From NCBI RefSeq assembly GCF_017896165.1, contig NZ_JAFCNB010000012.1, positions 124,001 to 188,000 of the forward strand: a stretch of 64,000 nt of DNA, written 5' to 3'. Positions 16,532 to 23,968 of this stretch are shown in pieces. The notes below the pieces were generated by a model, which made no database searches, had not been told where the DNA came from, and saw nothing but the letters and a program-made list of their open reading frames with translations. The translations under genes and the position numbers were made by a program. This DNA is from Microbispora oryzae. Lineage in GTDB: Bacteria > Actinomycetota > Actinomycetes > Streptosporangiales > Streptosporangiaceae. Numbering within the stretch: the stretch's first letter is position 1; each line of letters starts with the position of its first letter.

Positions 16532-16762
16532 ATGAGCACTCCAAGCGGCGAGAACGGCTTCCTGTACGAGCTGGAGGTCGAGATCGAGGAGGAGGTGACA
16601 CTGGTCGAGGAGAGCCGTCCGGAGGACGCCGCCGCCCTGCCGGTCACCGAGTGGCTGTACGACCCGGCCGACGCCGAGCGTGAGGAGATCGGCCTGCGCG
16701 GTGTGCTCGACGCGGTCGAGGCGCTGGAGGAGCGTTCCCGGCCGGGGGAGCACCATGCGTGA
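16532..16762 (+). CDS. Small acidic protein, partner of the ferritin-like/CDGSH protein
   Basis: 76 residues from ATG 16532 behind GGAGGAAAG, an excellent ribosome site. It is strongly acidic (VEIEEEVTLVEESRPEDAAA) and without cysteines or hydrophobic helices, so soluble and perhaps partly disordered, ending in GEHHA. Its stop overlaps the ATG of the following ferritin-like/CDGSH gene by 8 nt, which implies translational coupling and a common role, perhaps as a chaperone or interaction partner (inference). It is the first gene after the ECF41-type promoter. I do not recognise a family. Confidence 0.75.
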   Translation: MSTPSGENGFLYELEVEIEEEVTLVEESRPEDAAALPVTEWLYDPADAEREEIGLRGVLDAVEALEERSRPGEHHA

Positions 16763-18581
16763 CCTGTCCGAGGCGCCCGCGCGGGCCGATCTGACGCCGG
16801 CGGAGCCCCTTCGATCCGGCGGTCAGGGCATGACGTCTCCCGGTTCGCCGGACCGGATCGACACGATCGACAGCCTCCGCCAACACCTGCAGTGGGCGAT
16901 CGAGCTGGAACACGCGACCCTGCCGCCCTACCTGTGCGCGCTGTACTCGCTCGACCCGGAGCGGAACCCGGAGGCCGTGGAGGTGGTGGGCGGCGTCTTC
17001 GCCGAGGAGATGCTCCACCTCGCGCTTGCCGCCAACCTGCTCAACGCCGTCGGCGGCCGGCCGCGGCTGGACACGCCCCGGATGCTCCCGGCGCATCCCC
17101 GGCCGCTGCCCCACGGCGACCGTTCGCTGGAGCTTTCCCTGGTCCCCTTCGGCCCCGACGCGCTGGAGATGTTCCTGCGGATCGAGCAGCCGGGGCCGCC
17201 CGGCGCGCCGGCGGAGGGCGACGGTTACGAGACGATCGGGCAGTTCTACGCGGCGATAGAAGCAGGACTGCGCGGGCTGTGCGACCGGCTCGGCGAGCAG
17301 GCGGTCTTCAGCGGCGATCCGGCCCGCCAGGTGGGCGCCGCGCACTTCCGCCACACGGCCGGGAGGCTGGTCACGGTCACGGATCTGGCCTCGGCGCTGG
17401 CGGCGCTTGAGGAGATCGTCGAGCAGGGGGAGGGCACCGCCCGGGGCGGAGTCTGGGACGGCGACAAGGACGTCTTCCATCCCGAACGAGACGAGGTCGC
17501 GCACTATTACCGGTTCCAGGAGCTCAAGACCGGCCGGCGCTACCGGAGGGGCGACACCCCGCGATCCGGGCCCACCGGCGAGGCGATCTCCGTGGACTTC
17601 GCCGGTATCCATCCGATGCGGCGCGACCCGCGACTGTCCGACCACCCTCCGGGCAGCGCGATCCGCACGGCGCAGGAGGAGTTCAACCACACCTACTGCG
17701 CCGTGCTGCATCTCCTCGAACGGGCGTTCAACGGCAGCCCCAGGCTGCTCGCGGTCGCCACCGGCACCATGTACGCGCTCAAGGCGCAGGCCCAGGCTCT
17801 GATGCGGATGCCCGACGGAGACGGCACGACGGCCGGTCCCACGTTCGAGTACGTGGACCCCGAGCTGCGCCGATGGAGCGTCGGCGCCCGGCAGCGGATC
17901 GTCGTGCTCCGCGACGGCCCGTACGTGGTGTACGGCGGTGTCCCCCTCAGACGCAAGCGGAAGATCGTGTCCGCGGAGGGCAACGCGCTGACCTGGGAGA
18001 CCGGCGAAGCCCTGGAGACCGAGGACACCTACGCGCTGTGCCGCTGCGGACACTCGGGCGCCAAGCCGTTCTGCGACGGGACCCACGCGGTGATCGGATT
18101 CGACGGCACCGAGACCGCGGGCGAACAACCGTATGAGGAACTGCGACACGTGCACGACGGGGTGGGCATCTCGGCTCAACGGGTGGGAGAGCTGTGCATC
18201 CACGCGGCCTTCTGCATCGGCCGGACCAGGCCGATCGCCGAGATGCTGGCCGACACCGGCGACAGCGACGTGCGCTCCGGCGTCATGGGCCGGATCGATC
18301 ACTGCCCGTCCGGTTCGTACAGTTACGCCCTCGAACGTGGCGGCGACACGATCGAGCCGGACCTCCCGCGGGCCGTCTCGGTCCTGGAGGAGGAGGACGG
18401 CCTGGCCAGCGCGCTGTGGGTGACCGGCAGGGTGCCGGTCCTCCGGGCGGACGGCCGCCCGCTGGAGACCCGCAACAGGATGACGCTGTGCCGCTGCGGC
18501 CATTCCGGCAACAAACCGCTGTGCGACGGCACCCACCGGAAGATCGGCTTCCGGGAGGAGGCGACAGAGCCGGGGAAGTGA
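16755..18581 (+). CDS. Ferritin-like domain protein fused to Fe-S domains (two CDGSH zinc-finger-like motifs plus a ferredoxin-like module)
   Basis: 608 residues. The N-terminal two thirds are a ferritin-like domain of the iminophenyl-pyruvate dimer synthase type: LQWAIELEHATLPPYLCALY and FAEEMLHLALAANLLNAVGG carry the Glu/His metal ligands, and EEFNHTYCAVLHLL is a later helix. The C-terminal third holds a first CDGSH motif CRCGHSGAKPFCDGTH (C429, C431, C440, H444: 2Fe-2S ligands), a divergent 4Fe-4S-like module with CIHAAFC and DHCPSGSY, and a second CDGSH CRCGHSGNKPLCDGTH (C579, C581, C590, H594). This suggests electron transfer from Fe-S clusters to a di-metal site. ATG 16755 behind GGGGGAG is chosen; ATG 16830 is possible. 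The substrate is unknown, and redox stress control by the ECF41 factor is likely. Confidence 0.85.
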   Translation: MRDLSEAPARADLTPAEPLRSGGQGMTSPGSPDRIDTIDSLRQHLQWAIELEHATLPPYLCALYSLDPERNPEAVEVVGGVFAEEMLHLALAANLLNAVGGRPRLDTPRMLPAHPRPLPHGDRSLELSLVPFGPDALEMFLRIEQPGPPGAPAEGDGYETIGQFYAAIEAGLRGLCDRLGEQAVFSGDPARQVGAAHFRHTAGRLVTVTDLASALAALEEIVEQGEGTARGGVWDGDKDVFHPERDEVAHYYRFQELKTGRRYRRGDTPRSGPTGEAISVDFAGIHPMRRDPRLSDHPPGSAIRTAQEEFNHTYCAVLHLLERAFNGSPRLLAVATGTMYALKAQAQALMRMPDGDGTTAGPTFEYVDPELRRWSVGARQRIVVLRDGPYVVYGGVPLRRKRKIVSAEGNALTWETGEALETEDTYALCRCGHSGAKPFCDGTHAVIGFDGTETAGEQPYEELRHVHDGVGISAQRVGELCIHAAFCIGRTRPIAEMLADTGDSDVRSGVMGRIDHCPSGSYSYALERGGDTIEPDLPRAVSVLEEEDGLASALWVTGRVPVLRADGRPLETRNRMTLCRCGHSGNKPLCDGTHRKIGFREEATEPGK

Positions 18582-18790
18582 TCCCTGGACATTTCTCCGT
18601 TCAATGTGCAATTACCATTTTGTAGTGCGGGGTAATAAGTCACCTTTTGCCGCTGGCTGGGAGATTTCCGCTGATGGCGGGATTAGTCTGAGTGATGTCA
18701 AGCGCCGTATGGGCGCGTGCCGTCGACTCGGATCGACGCTCGCATCTCCGTGGATCGGGATGCGTTTCTCATCTCAGGGAGTGATCTCTG

Positions 18791-19048
18791 ATGCTCAAGC
18801 GTTTACTCTCAGCCGTCGTGCTCGCGGCGTCCACACTCGTTCTCACCGGAGCCTTCACCGGCGTCGTCACCGGCACCGCGAACGCCTCCGTGAACGCCTC
18901 TATACCGGCGGCCTGCGGGTCGGCCCGGCACGGCGCCGTTCCGTCCAGCGACGGTCAGTGCGTGTGGAGGGGTGACTGCTACTACTGCTACAGCTACCGG
19001 ACCGCGCGCTGGGACCAGCAGTACTGCGAGGGCGGCTCCGGCGACTAG
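18791..19048 (+). CDS. Small secreted cysteine-rich peptide
   Basis: 85 residues from ATG 18791 (AGGGAGTGATCTCTG upstream). Residues 1-32 form a classical Sec signal (LKRLLSAVVLAASTLVLTGA, then small residues TGTANAS). The mature part of about 50 residues has five cysteines (42, 57, 63, 66, 79) in an aromatic setting: CVWRGDCYYCYSY. The odd number leaves one thiol free, for dimer formation or metal binding. I do not recognise the family. It lies alone between the CDGSH operon and the fluoride genes; the 209-nt upstream stretch is comparatively AT-rich and shows no promoter I can assign. Confidence 0.72.
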   Translation: MLKRLLSAVVLAASTLVLTGAFTGVVTGTANASVNASIPAACGSARHGAVPSSDGQCVWRGDCYYCYSYRTARWDQQYCEGGSGD

Positions 19049-19156
19049 TCACATCGGCCCGGGAGAGCGGCCGCCTCCTGCACGGGCCGGAGACGGGGCG
19101 ATCCCGGCACCGGCGGTCGGATCGATATAGTGTCGGGACGCCCCTGTCAATGGGCT

Positions 19157-19249
19157 ACGGCGGTGGGGCCCGCCGTTCCCCTCCGGGGAGAACCGCAACA
19201 CTTGTGCCGCCAACGGTCCCTACCACGATGTGATCACGCTGGTAGGAGG
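19157..19249 (+). ncRNA. Probable fluoride riboswitch (crcB motif) with RBS-sequestering platform
   Basis: ACGGCGG-TGGGGC-CCGCCGT (19157-19176) forms the P1 hairpin with a GGCGGTGGGGCCCGCC core close to the crcB consensus; TTCCCC-TCC-GGGGA follows, and GGTCCCTACC at 19215-19224 matches the conserved 3' CCUAC strand. CCTACCA (19219-19225) is perfectly complementary to TGGTAGG (19240-19246), which overlaps the GGAGG ribosome site of the first crcB gene (GTG 19255). The likely logic is that fluoride-bound pseudoknot ties up CCUACC and frees the ribosome site. A TATAGT at 19126-19131 could be the -10. Two crcB genes directly downstream support the call. Confidence 0.65.
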
Positions 19250-19254
19250 ACCGA

Positions 19255-19782
19255 GTGCGGGAGCCTTTTCCATCCGTCGACTCGTCTACGGGCCCATCTG
19301 CCGGCTCGTCCGTCGACCCCGACGTCGATCTCCGGGTCGCCGCGGAACGCGCCGAGACGCTGCCGAGTCCGCTGCCGGTGCTGGCGGCGATCTCCGCCGG
19401 GGGCGTGGCCGGAGCCCTGGGACGCTACGGGATCTCTGTGGCGCTGCCGCACGACCCCCACGCCTTCGCCTGGTCGACGTTCCTGATCAACGTGTCGGGA
19501 TGCCTGCTTATCGGGGTGCTCATGGTGCTGATCGGCGACGTGTGGGGCGGCCGGCGGCTGCTGCGGCCGTTCCTCGGCGTCGGGGTGCTGGGCGGCTACA
19601 CCACCTTCTCGACGTACGTCGTCGACGTCCATCAGTCCCTGGCGGCGGGTGAGACCGGGATGGCGCTGGCCTACCTGGTGTCCACCCTCGCCGGGGCGTT
19701 GACGGCCGTGTGGGCGGGGGCTGCGGCGACCTCGTGGGCGATCCGGGCCTGCCGTGGCGGACATCCGGAGGGCCGGTCGTGA
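19255..19782 (+). CDS. crcB: Fluoride channel subunit CrcB/FluC, first copy with N-terminal extension
   Basis: 175 residues from GTG 19255. After a 40-residue hydrophilic extension (rich in Ser, Pro and acidic residues) come four membrane helices with the family motifs GGVAGALGRYGIS, STFLINVSGCLLIG (the conserved Asn) and GVLGGYTTFSTYVVD (pore Phe and TTFSTY). FluC proteins are dual-topology dimers that expel fluoride; when two genes lie in tandem the pair often forms an antiparallel heterodimer. Its stop overlaps the start of the second copy (GTGA). Expression is probably under the riboswitch directly upstream. Confidence 0.93.
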   Translation: MREPFPSVDSSTGPSAGSSVDPDVDLRVAAERAETLPSPLPVLAAISAGGVAGALGRYGISVALPHDPHAFAWSTFLINVSGCLLIGVLMVLIGDVWGGRRLLRPFLGVGVLGGYTTFSTYVVDVHQSLAAGETGMALAYLVSTLAGALTAVWAGAAATSWAIRACRGGHPEGRS

Positions 19783-20141
19783 CGGTTCTGCTCATCGCGC
19801 TCGGCGCCGCGATCGGCGCGCCGCTGCGCTATCTGACCGACCGTTTCATCCAGTCGCGTCACGACTCGGTGTTCCCCTGGGGCACCCTGACGGTCAATCT
19901 CGTCGCGTCGTTGCTGCTGGGCCTGCTGGCCGGGCTGCCCGCCGGCCCGGGGATCACCGCGCTCGCCGGGACGGGTTTCTGCGGGACGCTGTCCACCTAC
20001 TCCACCTTCAGCTACGAGACGCTGCGCCTGGCCCAGGACGGCGCCCGCCTCTACGCGGTGGCCAACGTCGTCGCCGGTGTCGCGTCCGGGCTCGGCTCGG
20101 GCCTCATCGGCATGACGATCGCCCGGGCGCTGACCTCGTGA
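19779..20141 (+). CDS. crcB: Fluoride channel subunit CrcB/FluC, second copy
   Basis: 120 residues from GTG 19779, which overlaps the preceding stop by 4 nt. Motifs are LGAAIGAPLRYLTDRFIQSR, WGTLTVNLVASLLLG and GTGFCGTLSTYSTFSYE, all typical of FluC, with four hydrophobic helices and no extension. The two copies differ in charge near the helices (the first has few cytoplasmic Arg/Lys, the second has PLRYLTDRFIQSR), which fits insertion in opposite orientations as a heterodimer (inference). It ends convergently 26 nt from the methyltransferase stop. Confidence 0.93.
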   Translation: MTVLLIALGAAIGAPLRYLTDRFIQSRHDSVFPWGTLTVNLVASLLLGLLAGLPAGPGITALAGTGFCGTLSTYSTFSYETLRLAQDGARLYAVANVVAGVASGLGSGLIGMTIARALTS

Positions 20142-20166
20142 TCCGTACGGCTGCCGCAGGCGTGGG

Positions 20167-20817
20167 TCACGCCGCGGCGGCCCTGCGAACCAGCAGGTAT
20201 CCCTGCTGGAACCGCTCGTCCGGAGCCGGCTCGCGCACCGCCTGGGCGATCTCGTCGAAGCCGGTCCGGCGGAGCAGGTCGAGGACGGCCTCCGGCGAGC
20301 GCAGGTAGGCGGGCGTCACCTTGTGGTCGAAGGTCCGCGGGGGCGTCAGGGGCGCGTCCGCGGAGTAGAAGGCCAGGATCAGCGGGGCGCCGGGCGCCAG
20401 GACCCGGCTGAACTCGGCGAACACCACCGGCAGGTCCTCCGGCGGAGTGTGGATGATCGAGTACCAGGCGACGGCCCCGCCGAGGGAGCCGTCCGCCAGG
20501 TCGAGATCCGTCATGGAGCCGACCTCGAACCGCAGGTCGGGGTGCTCCCGCCGGGCCGTCTCGACCATCGTCTCCGACAGATCGACGCCGAACACCGACA
20601 GTCCCAGGGAGCTCAGGTACGCCGTTATCCGGCCGGGCCCGCAGCCCAGGTCGCCGACGGGCCCGGCGCCCAGGTCCGCCGCGAGCTCGGCGAAGGCGCC
20701 CAGCAACGACCGGTCCAGCGGCTGGGTGGCGAGGTGGTCCCTGAACAGTTCCGCGTAAAGGACGGCCACGGCGTCGTAGGCGGCCCTGGTCTCCTGAAGG
20801 TGAGGGGTTTCCGTCAC
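20167..20817 (-). CDS. Class I SAM-dependent methyltransferase
   Basis: 216 residues. SAM-binding motif I is VGDLGCGPGRITAYLS (about residues 54-69), the acidic loop is VFGVDLSETMVETAR, and motif IV is LGGAVAWYSIIHTPPEDLP; the Rossmann fold is complete. The family (Methyltransf_11/25) acts on small molecules; the target is unknown. The start MTETPHLQETRAAYDAVAVLYAE is well aligned with this group. It is a single gene convergent with crcB and separated by 67 nt from a secreted protein gene on the same strand. Confidence 0.9.
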   Translation of the reverse strand: MTETPHLQETRAAYDAVAVLYAELFRDHLATQPLDRSLLGAFAELAADLGAGPVGDLGCGPGRITAYLSSLGLSVFGVDLSETMVETARREHPDLRFEVGSMTDLDLADGSLGGAVAWYSIIHTPPEDLPVVFAEFSRVLAPGAPLILAFYSADAPLTPPRTFDHKVTPAYLRSPEAVLDLLRRTGFDEIAQAVREPAPDERFQQGYLLVRRAAAA

Positions 20818-20884
20818 AGCGGAGAAGAGTAACCCCTCAGCCGGCGGGCCCCGGCCGATCCGGCTCGCCGGGCGTGCCGGTGAC

Positions 20885-21235
20885 TCAGTGGACCGGGAAC
20901 CAGAGGTTCTCGTTGATCTTGCACACCCGGGCGCTCTTCCTGCAGAAACCGGTCATGTTGGCCGTGTTCCTGCTGTTCGCCGACACGATCTGCACACCCT
21001 GGTTGTTCGTCGGGCTGAAGACGCGCGGCTCGTTCTGGTTGTTGCTCCCGTTGCCCGCGGTGACGGTCACCGTGCCGTGGTTGCGGACGGTCCAGCTGCC
21101 TCCGTGGCTGCCCTTCGCGTCGGCGCTCGCCTGTCCCTGCTGCAGGGACCCGAAAGCCAGGATCGCGAGGACGGCGAAGGCAGGCCGCCATATCCGAAGA
21201 ACCACGCAGAATGCGCGTTTCGCAGTCATTTCCAT
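20885..21235 (-). CDS. Small secreted protein of unknown family
   Basis: 116 residues from ATG 21235 (ATG 21229 is equally possible). Residues 1-37 are a signal sequence: a basic start (TAKRAFCVVLRIWRP), a hydrophobic core (AFAVLAILAFGSLQ) and a likely cut after QASA. The mature part is Asn/Ser/Gly-rich (TVTAGNGSNNQNEP, SANSRNTANMTG) and has two cysteines that could form one disulphide (GFCRKSARVCKI). I do not recognise a family. It may be a surface or spore-coat component (speculation). It lies downstream of the STAS gene on the same strand, 103 nt away. Confidence 0.65.
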   Translation of the reverse strand: MEMTAKRAFCVVLRIWRPAFAVLAILAFGSLQQGQASADAKGSHGGSWTVRNHGTVTVTAGNGSNNQNEPRVFSPTNNQGVQIVSANSRNTANMTGFCRKSARVCKINENLWFPVH

Positions 21236-21338
21236 CCCGTCAGGTAACTCACCAACCAGATGCGTGCATACCCGTGCGCCGCGCACCGGTCACGCCGCCG
21301 CTGAATTGCGGCGGTGATGATGACCGGCTCTTTAGCGG

Positions 21339-21689
21339 TCAGCGCGTGGCGGGATCGCCGAGCATGTCGGATAGGGAGTCGAACACGGGAAACAGGCAGG
21401 TCAGGTTGGTCCACCGGAGGATGCGCCGCACCTGGCCGCGTGGGGCGACCAGAGCGAGGTCGCCGTCGCCGGCGCGCAGGTGGTGCACCAGCCGGACGAG
21501 CATGCCGACCGCGGTGGTGTCGATGAACCAGACCTGACTCAGGTCGAGGGCGATCCAGGGCCCGTTGTCCTCGATCAGTGTCGTGATCGGCTCACGGAGC
21601 CGTCGTACCGCGTAGAGGTCGAACTCGCCGCTCAGGGCGATCACTGCCCACCTGGTGTCGTCGGGCGTCTTTATCGTCCACGTCTCCAC
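21339..21689 (-). CDS. STAS-domain protein (anti-sigma factor antagonist type)
   Basis: 116 residues, one STAS domain. ALSGEFDLYAVRRLREPI is the first half, IALDLSQVWFIDTTAVGML the segment that holds the phospho-acceptor in SpoIIAA/RsbV proteins. Here the canonical DS-x-G serine is replaced by Thr58 (FIDTTAVG), which can still be phosphorylated. Such proteins relieve sigma factors from anti-sigma kinases through partner switching. No anti-sigma kinase lies next to it. Divergent from the NlpC/P60 gene, with a short palindrome (21778-21790) in between. Confidence 0.9.
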   Translation of the reverse strand: METWTIKTPDDTRWAVIALSGEFDLYAVRRLREPITTLIEDNGPWIALDLSQVWFIDTTAVGMLVRLVHHLRAGDGDLALVAPRGQVRRILRWTNLTCLFPVFDSLSDMLGDPATR

Positions 21690-21777
21690 GGTGGTTCCCT
21701 TCCGCTGTCTCAGCCGTGGACCGAACGCACCGGAACCGCTCGCGAGGGACGGCTGTTAAGCCAGATACGGTTCCTTC

Positions 21778-21790
21778 TTACTTAGAGTAA
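21778..21790. promoter_or_regulatory. Short palindrome in the STAS / NlpC-P60 divergent region
   Basis: TTACT-TAG-AGTAA, a perfect 5+5 inverted repeat in a locally AT-rich patch. It may be an operator; no regulator can be named. Confidence 0.35.
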
Positions 21791-21868
21791 CAACCTTCCC
21801 CCGTATCGTCGATCTGTAAAGGTAAAGGCTGCGAGCTGTGGTAGAGGTCGTTATCCCACGGTCACGCG

Positions 21869-22414
21869 ATGATGAAATATCGCATAGTGTCACGATCCAT
21901 GGGGGTTAATCGGCGCCATATGGGGCTCGTGGCGTTGCTTCTCGTACTCGCCGCGGGCTCCGCGCCCCTGAACGACGAACTGGTGCGGGCGGTCGACATC
22001 GCCTACGCGAGCAGGGGGAGCCTGCCGTACTCGTGGGGTGGGGGACACGGCCGGCTGCCGGGGCCGTCGAAGGGCACCTGCCAGGGCTATCACGGCGCCA
22101 TCAAGCCCTGCCCGGCCGCGCGCACGCGGGGATTCGACTGCTCCGGGTTCGCCCGCTGGGTCTACGAGCGTGCCTTCGGCTCCGACGTGCTGGGCCCGGG
22201 AAACACCGACGACCACATTCGCCGGATGCGCCGGGTGGATTCGCCCCTGCCCGGTGATCTCGTCTTCTTCGGCACTCCCCGCAGGACGCATCATGTCGGC
22301 GTCTACATCGGCGGTGGAAAAATGATCAATGCGCTCGCCACGGGTACGCGGATTCGCCTCGACGACGTCTCCCGCGTGCGCGACCTGCTCGGCTTCTATC
22401 ACTACCCGGGCTGA
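21869..22414 (+). CDS. Secreted NlpC/P60 cell wall peptidase
   Basis: Up to 181 residues. An N-terminal hydrophobic segment (MGLVALLLVLAAGSAPL) serves as signal. The catalytic domain has the nucleophile in RGFDCSGFARWVYE (Cys91), the histidine in THHVGVYIGGG (His142) and Asn154 (KMINAL) as third residue, so the triad is complete. NlpC/P60 enzymes cut the D-Glu to diamino acid bond of peptidoglycan stem peptides. An insert with two cysteines (GTCQGYHGAIKPCPAA) before the active site is less usual. The start is uncertain: ATG 21869, 21872, 21899 and 21917 are in frame, and none has a strong ribosome site. Confidence 0.85.
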   Translation: MMKYRIVSRSMGVNRRHMGLVALLLVLAAGSAPLNDELVRAVDIAYASRGSLPYSWGGGHGRLPGPSKGTCQGYHGAIKPCPAARTRGFDCSGFARWVYERAFGSDVLGPGNTDDHIRRMRRVDSPLPGDLVFFGTPRRTHHVGVYIGGGKMINALATGTRIRLDDVSRVRDLLGFYHYPG

Positions 22415-22517
22415 CCCGTTAGCACGTGGAGGGGGTGTGTCCCTAGGTAGACCCGATCCCTATGGGGCGAGTGTCATTTTGAGATGGCTCTGGGGAAATC
22501 CGATAGCTTGTTCCCCT

Positions 22518-22727
22518 ATGGACAGGCGATGGGTGGGGCCCGGCGGGGTCGAGATCGTGCCGGCGTGGCATGGAGGGCACCAGGTCCTCCGGCTCATGCG
22601 GGACGGCCTGATCGTCGCCGACTGCCGGTCCGTGGACGAGGTCGCCGCCCATGTCGATCTCGCCGACTTATGTGAAGTGATCACGCTTCCCGCGCGGGCC
22701 CGTGAGGCGCGGACCGCCGCCCGCTGA
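22518..22727 (+). CDS. Small conserved actinomycete protein of unknown function
   Basis: 69 residues from ATG 22518: RRWVGPGGVEIVPAWHGGHQ, then VLRLMRDGLIVADCRSVDEV and a C-terminal helix DLADLCEVITLPAR. Short proteins that pair a W-x-GP-G start, an ADCRSVDEV motif and a DLADL motif occur in Streptomyces and Streptosporangiaceae; I recall them as hypothetical and know no function. They are soluble, with one conserved cysteine in ADC. The start fits the family. There is no evident ribosome site, so translation may be leaderless. Confidence 0.6.
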   Translation: MDRRWVGPGGVEIVPAWHGGHQVLRLMRDGLIVADCRSVDEVAAHVDLADLCEVITLPARAREARTAAR

Positions 22728-22881
22728 CCTGCGGTTCCGCCTACCGGCTCGCCGCTTCGCCGCTCCCGGCCGGTCCGATCGCGGCGACCTTTTCCACAAC
22801 TTCTCTCACTCTCCGTCACGATGCCTTCCCGGTGCGTAATCTCGTCCGCGTACAGGCACCGGATCGCGGAGAGGGGAATCG

Positions 22882-23325
22882 ATGCGCCTGCCCCAAGCGC
22901 CCATGAGACACGTGTTCGTGTGCTTCGTCCTGGCGCTGTCCGTGCTGGAAGCGGGCCTGGTCGCCTGCGGCGCCCCGGGGAGCGCGGTGGCGGTGGGGCC
23001 CCCCGTCTTCGTGCTCAACTTCCATCACGCGGAGCAGGGCCGGTCGGATCAGCGGCCCGGCGACCTCGTGCTCTCCGAGTTCAGCGCGATGACGAAGGTG
23101 GTCTGGCGCACCTGGGGGCCGACCCGCGCGACCGGTTCCGGCAAGCTCACGGGTGTGTGGTGCCTGCCGCACTGCGCCAGCCGTCCCTACGACGCGACGG
23201 TGACGTTGAGCAACGTGCTCGCGGTGCGGGGCAAGGGCTACTTCACGCGCTACCGGGTCGTCGCCGACATCCCCGAGGAGGAGCGCAGGCAGGCCGACCT
23301 GGCCGGCGTCCTGCCGACGCCATAG
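22882..23325 (+). CDS. Putative lipoprotein of unknown function
   Basis: 147 residues from ATG 22882 behind GAGAGGGGAATCG, a good ribosome site. The N-terminus MRLPQAPMRHVFVCFVLALS and LVACGAPG make a signal with a possible lipobox LVAC (Cys about 29). The mature part of about 118 residues has a beta-rich look, with DLVLSEFSAMTKVVWRTWG, a TRATGSGKL turn and a CLPHC pair. No known family was recognised. It stands alone just before the tRNA cluster. Confidence 0.7.
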   Translation: MRLPQAPMRHVFVCFVLALSVLEAGLVACGAPGSAVAVGPPVFVLNFHHAEQGRSDQRPGDLVLSEFSAMTKVVWRTWGPTRATGSGKLTGVWCLPHCASRPYDATVTLSNVLAVRGKGYFTRYRVVADIPEEERRQADLAGVLPTP

Positions 23326-23418
23326 GGGTGCCCCGCCGGGGGCGGAATGATTTCGCATCGGTCCGTCCGGCCGTGTATGGTTACACCTGTCCGCGAGCGC
23401 AGGGCGCAGGCGGACAAG

Positions 23419-23491
23419 GCCCCTATAGCTCAGTCGGCAGAGCGTCTCCATGGTAAGGAGAAGGTCAACGGTTCGATTCCGTTTGGGGGCT
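23419..23491 (+). tRNA. tRNA-Thr (anticodon GGT)
   Basis: 73 nt without encoded CCA. The acceptor GCCCCTA pairs with TGGGGGC, anticodon stem TCTCC/GGAGA encloses loop ATGGTAA with anticodon GGT, and T arm AACGG-TTCGATT-CCGTT is canonical. It reads ACC (and ACU) threonine codons. It is followed after 160 nt by tRNA-Met and then rpmG, a linkage well known in actinomycetes. Confidence 0.95.
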
Positions 23492-23651
23492 CTAGCTGTA
23501 AAGTCCTGTCCGTGTTTTCGGGTGGGGCTTTTGGCTTGGTGGGGTCCCCTCCACCCCGGATGACCGACCTCGATCCCGGCTGATCCCGTTGCGTGGAAAG
23601 CCCTCCAGGTCGGGTATCCTTGCGCTGGCCGGTTCCTGTTCTTCCGGTCAA

Positions 23652-23728
23652 GGCGGAGTAGCTCAGTCAGGCAGAGCAAGCGGCTCATAATCGCTGTGTC
23701 GCCGGTTCAAGTCCGGCCTCCGCTACCA
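23652..23728 (+). tRNA. tRNA-Met (anticodon CAT), elongator
   Basis: 77 nt with CCA encoded. Acceptor GGCGGAG pairs with CTCCGCT (first pair G-T), anticodon stem AGCGG/TCGCT encloses CTCATAA with anticodon CAT, and the T loop is TTCAAGT. The D arm and the absence of three G-C pairs in the anticodon stem fit the elongator rather than the initiator. Confidence 0.93.
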
Positions 23729-23803
23729 CCCGTGCCGGGTGCCCGCGACAAGCGGGCCGGCGGGGTTGTCCAGTAGTTCCCGAACGCAGAAAGGCACTCC
23801 CAC

Positions 23804-23968
23804 GTGGCTGCCACAGACGTTAGGCCGAAGATCACGCTGGCCTGCCAGGAGTGCAAGCACCGCAACTACATCACGCGGAAGAACCGGCGCAACGACCCGG
23901 ATCGGCTTGAGCTGAAGAAGTACTGCCCCAACTGCAAGTGCCACCAGGCGCACCGCGAGACCCGCTAG
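23804..23968 (+). CDS. rpmG: 50S ribosomal protein L33
   Basis: 54 residues from GTG 23804; the ribosome site AGAAAGGC is about 10 nt upstream. The sequence [20 protein letters not shown] and then [20 protein letters not shown] is L33 with both zinc-ribbon CxxC pairs (CQEC and CPNC), so the zinc-bound C+ form. Many actinomycetes have also a cysteine-free copy used in zinc shortage; it is not in this window. It follows the two tRNA genes and precedes hadA, the normal order. Confidence 0.95.
   Translation: MAATDVRPKITLACQECKHRNYITRKNRRNDPDRLELKKYCPNCKCHQAHRETR

Noticed and set aside
21690-21868. A c-di-AMP (ydaO) riboswitch before the NlpC/P60 gene
   Set aside because: This is a frequent place for it in actinomycetes, but the leader is short and shows none of the conserved ydaO segments.
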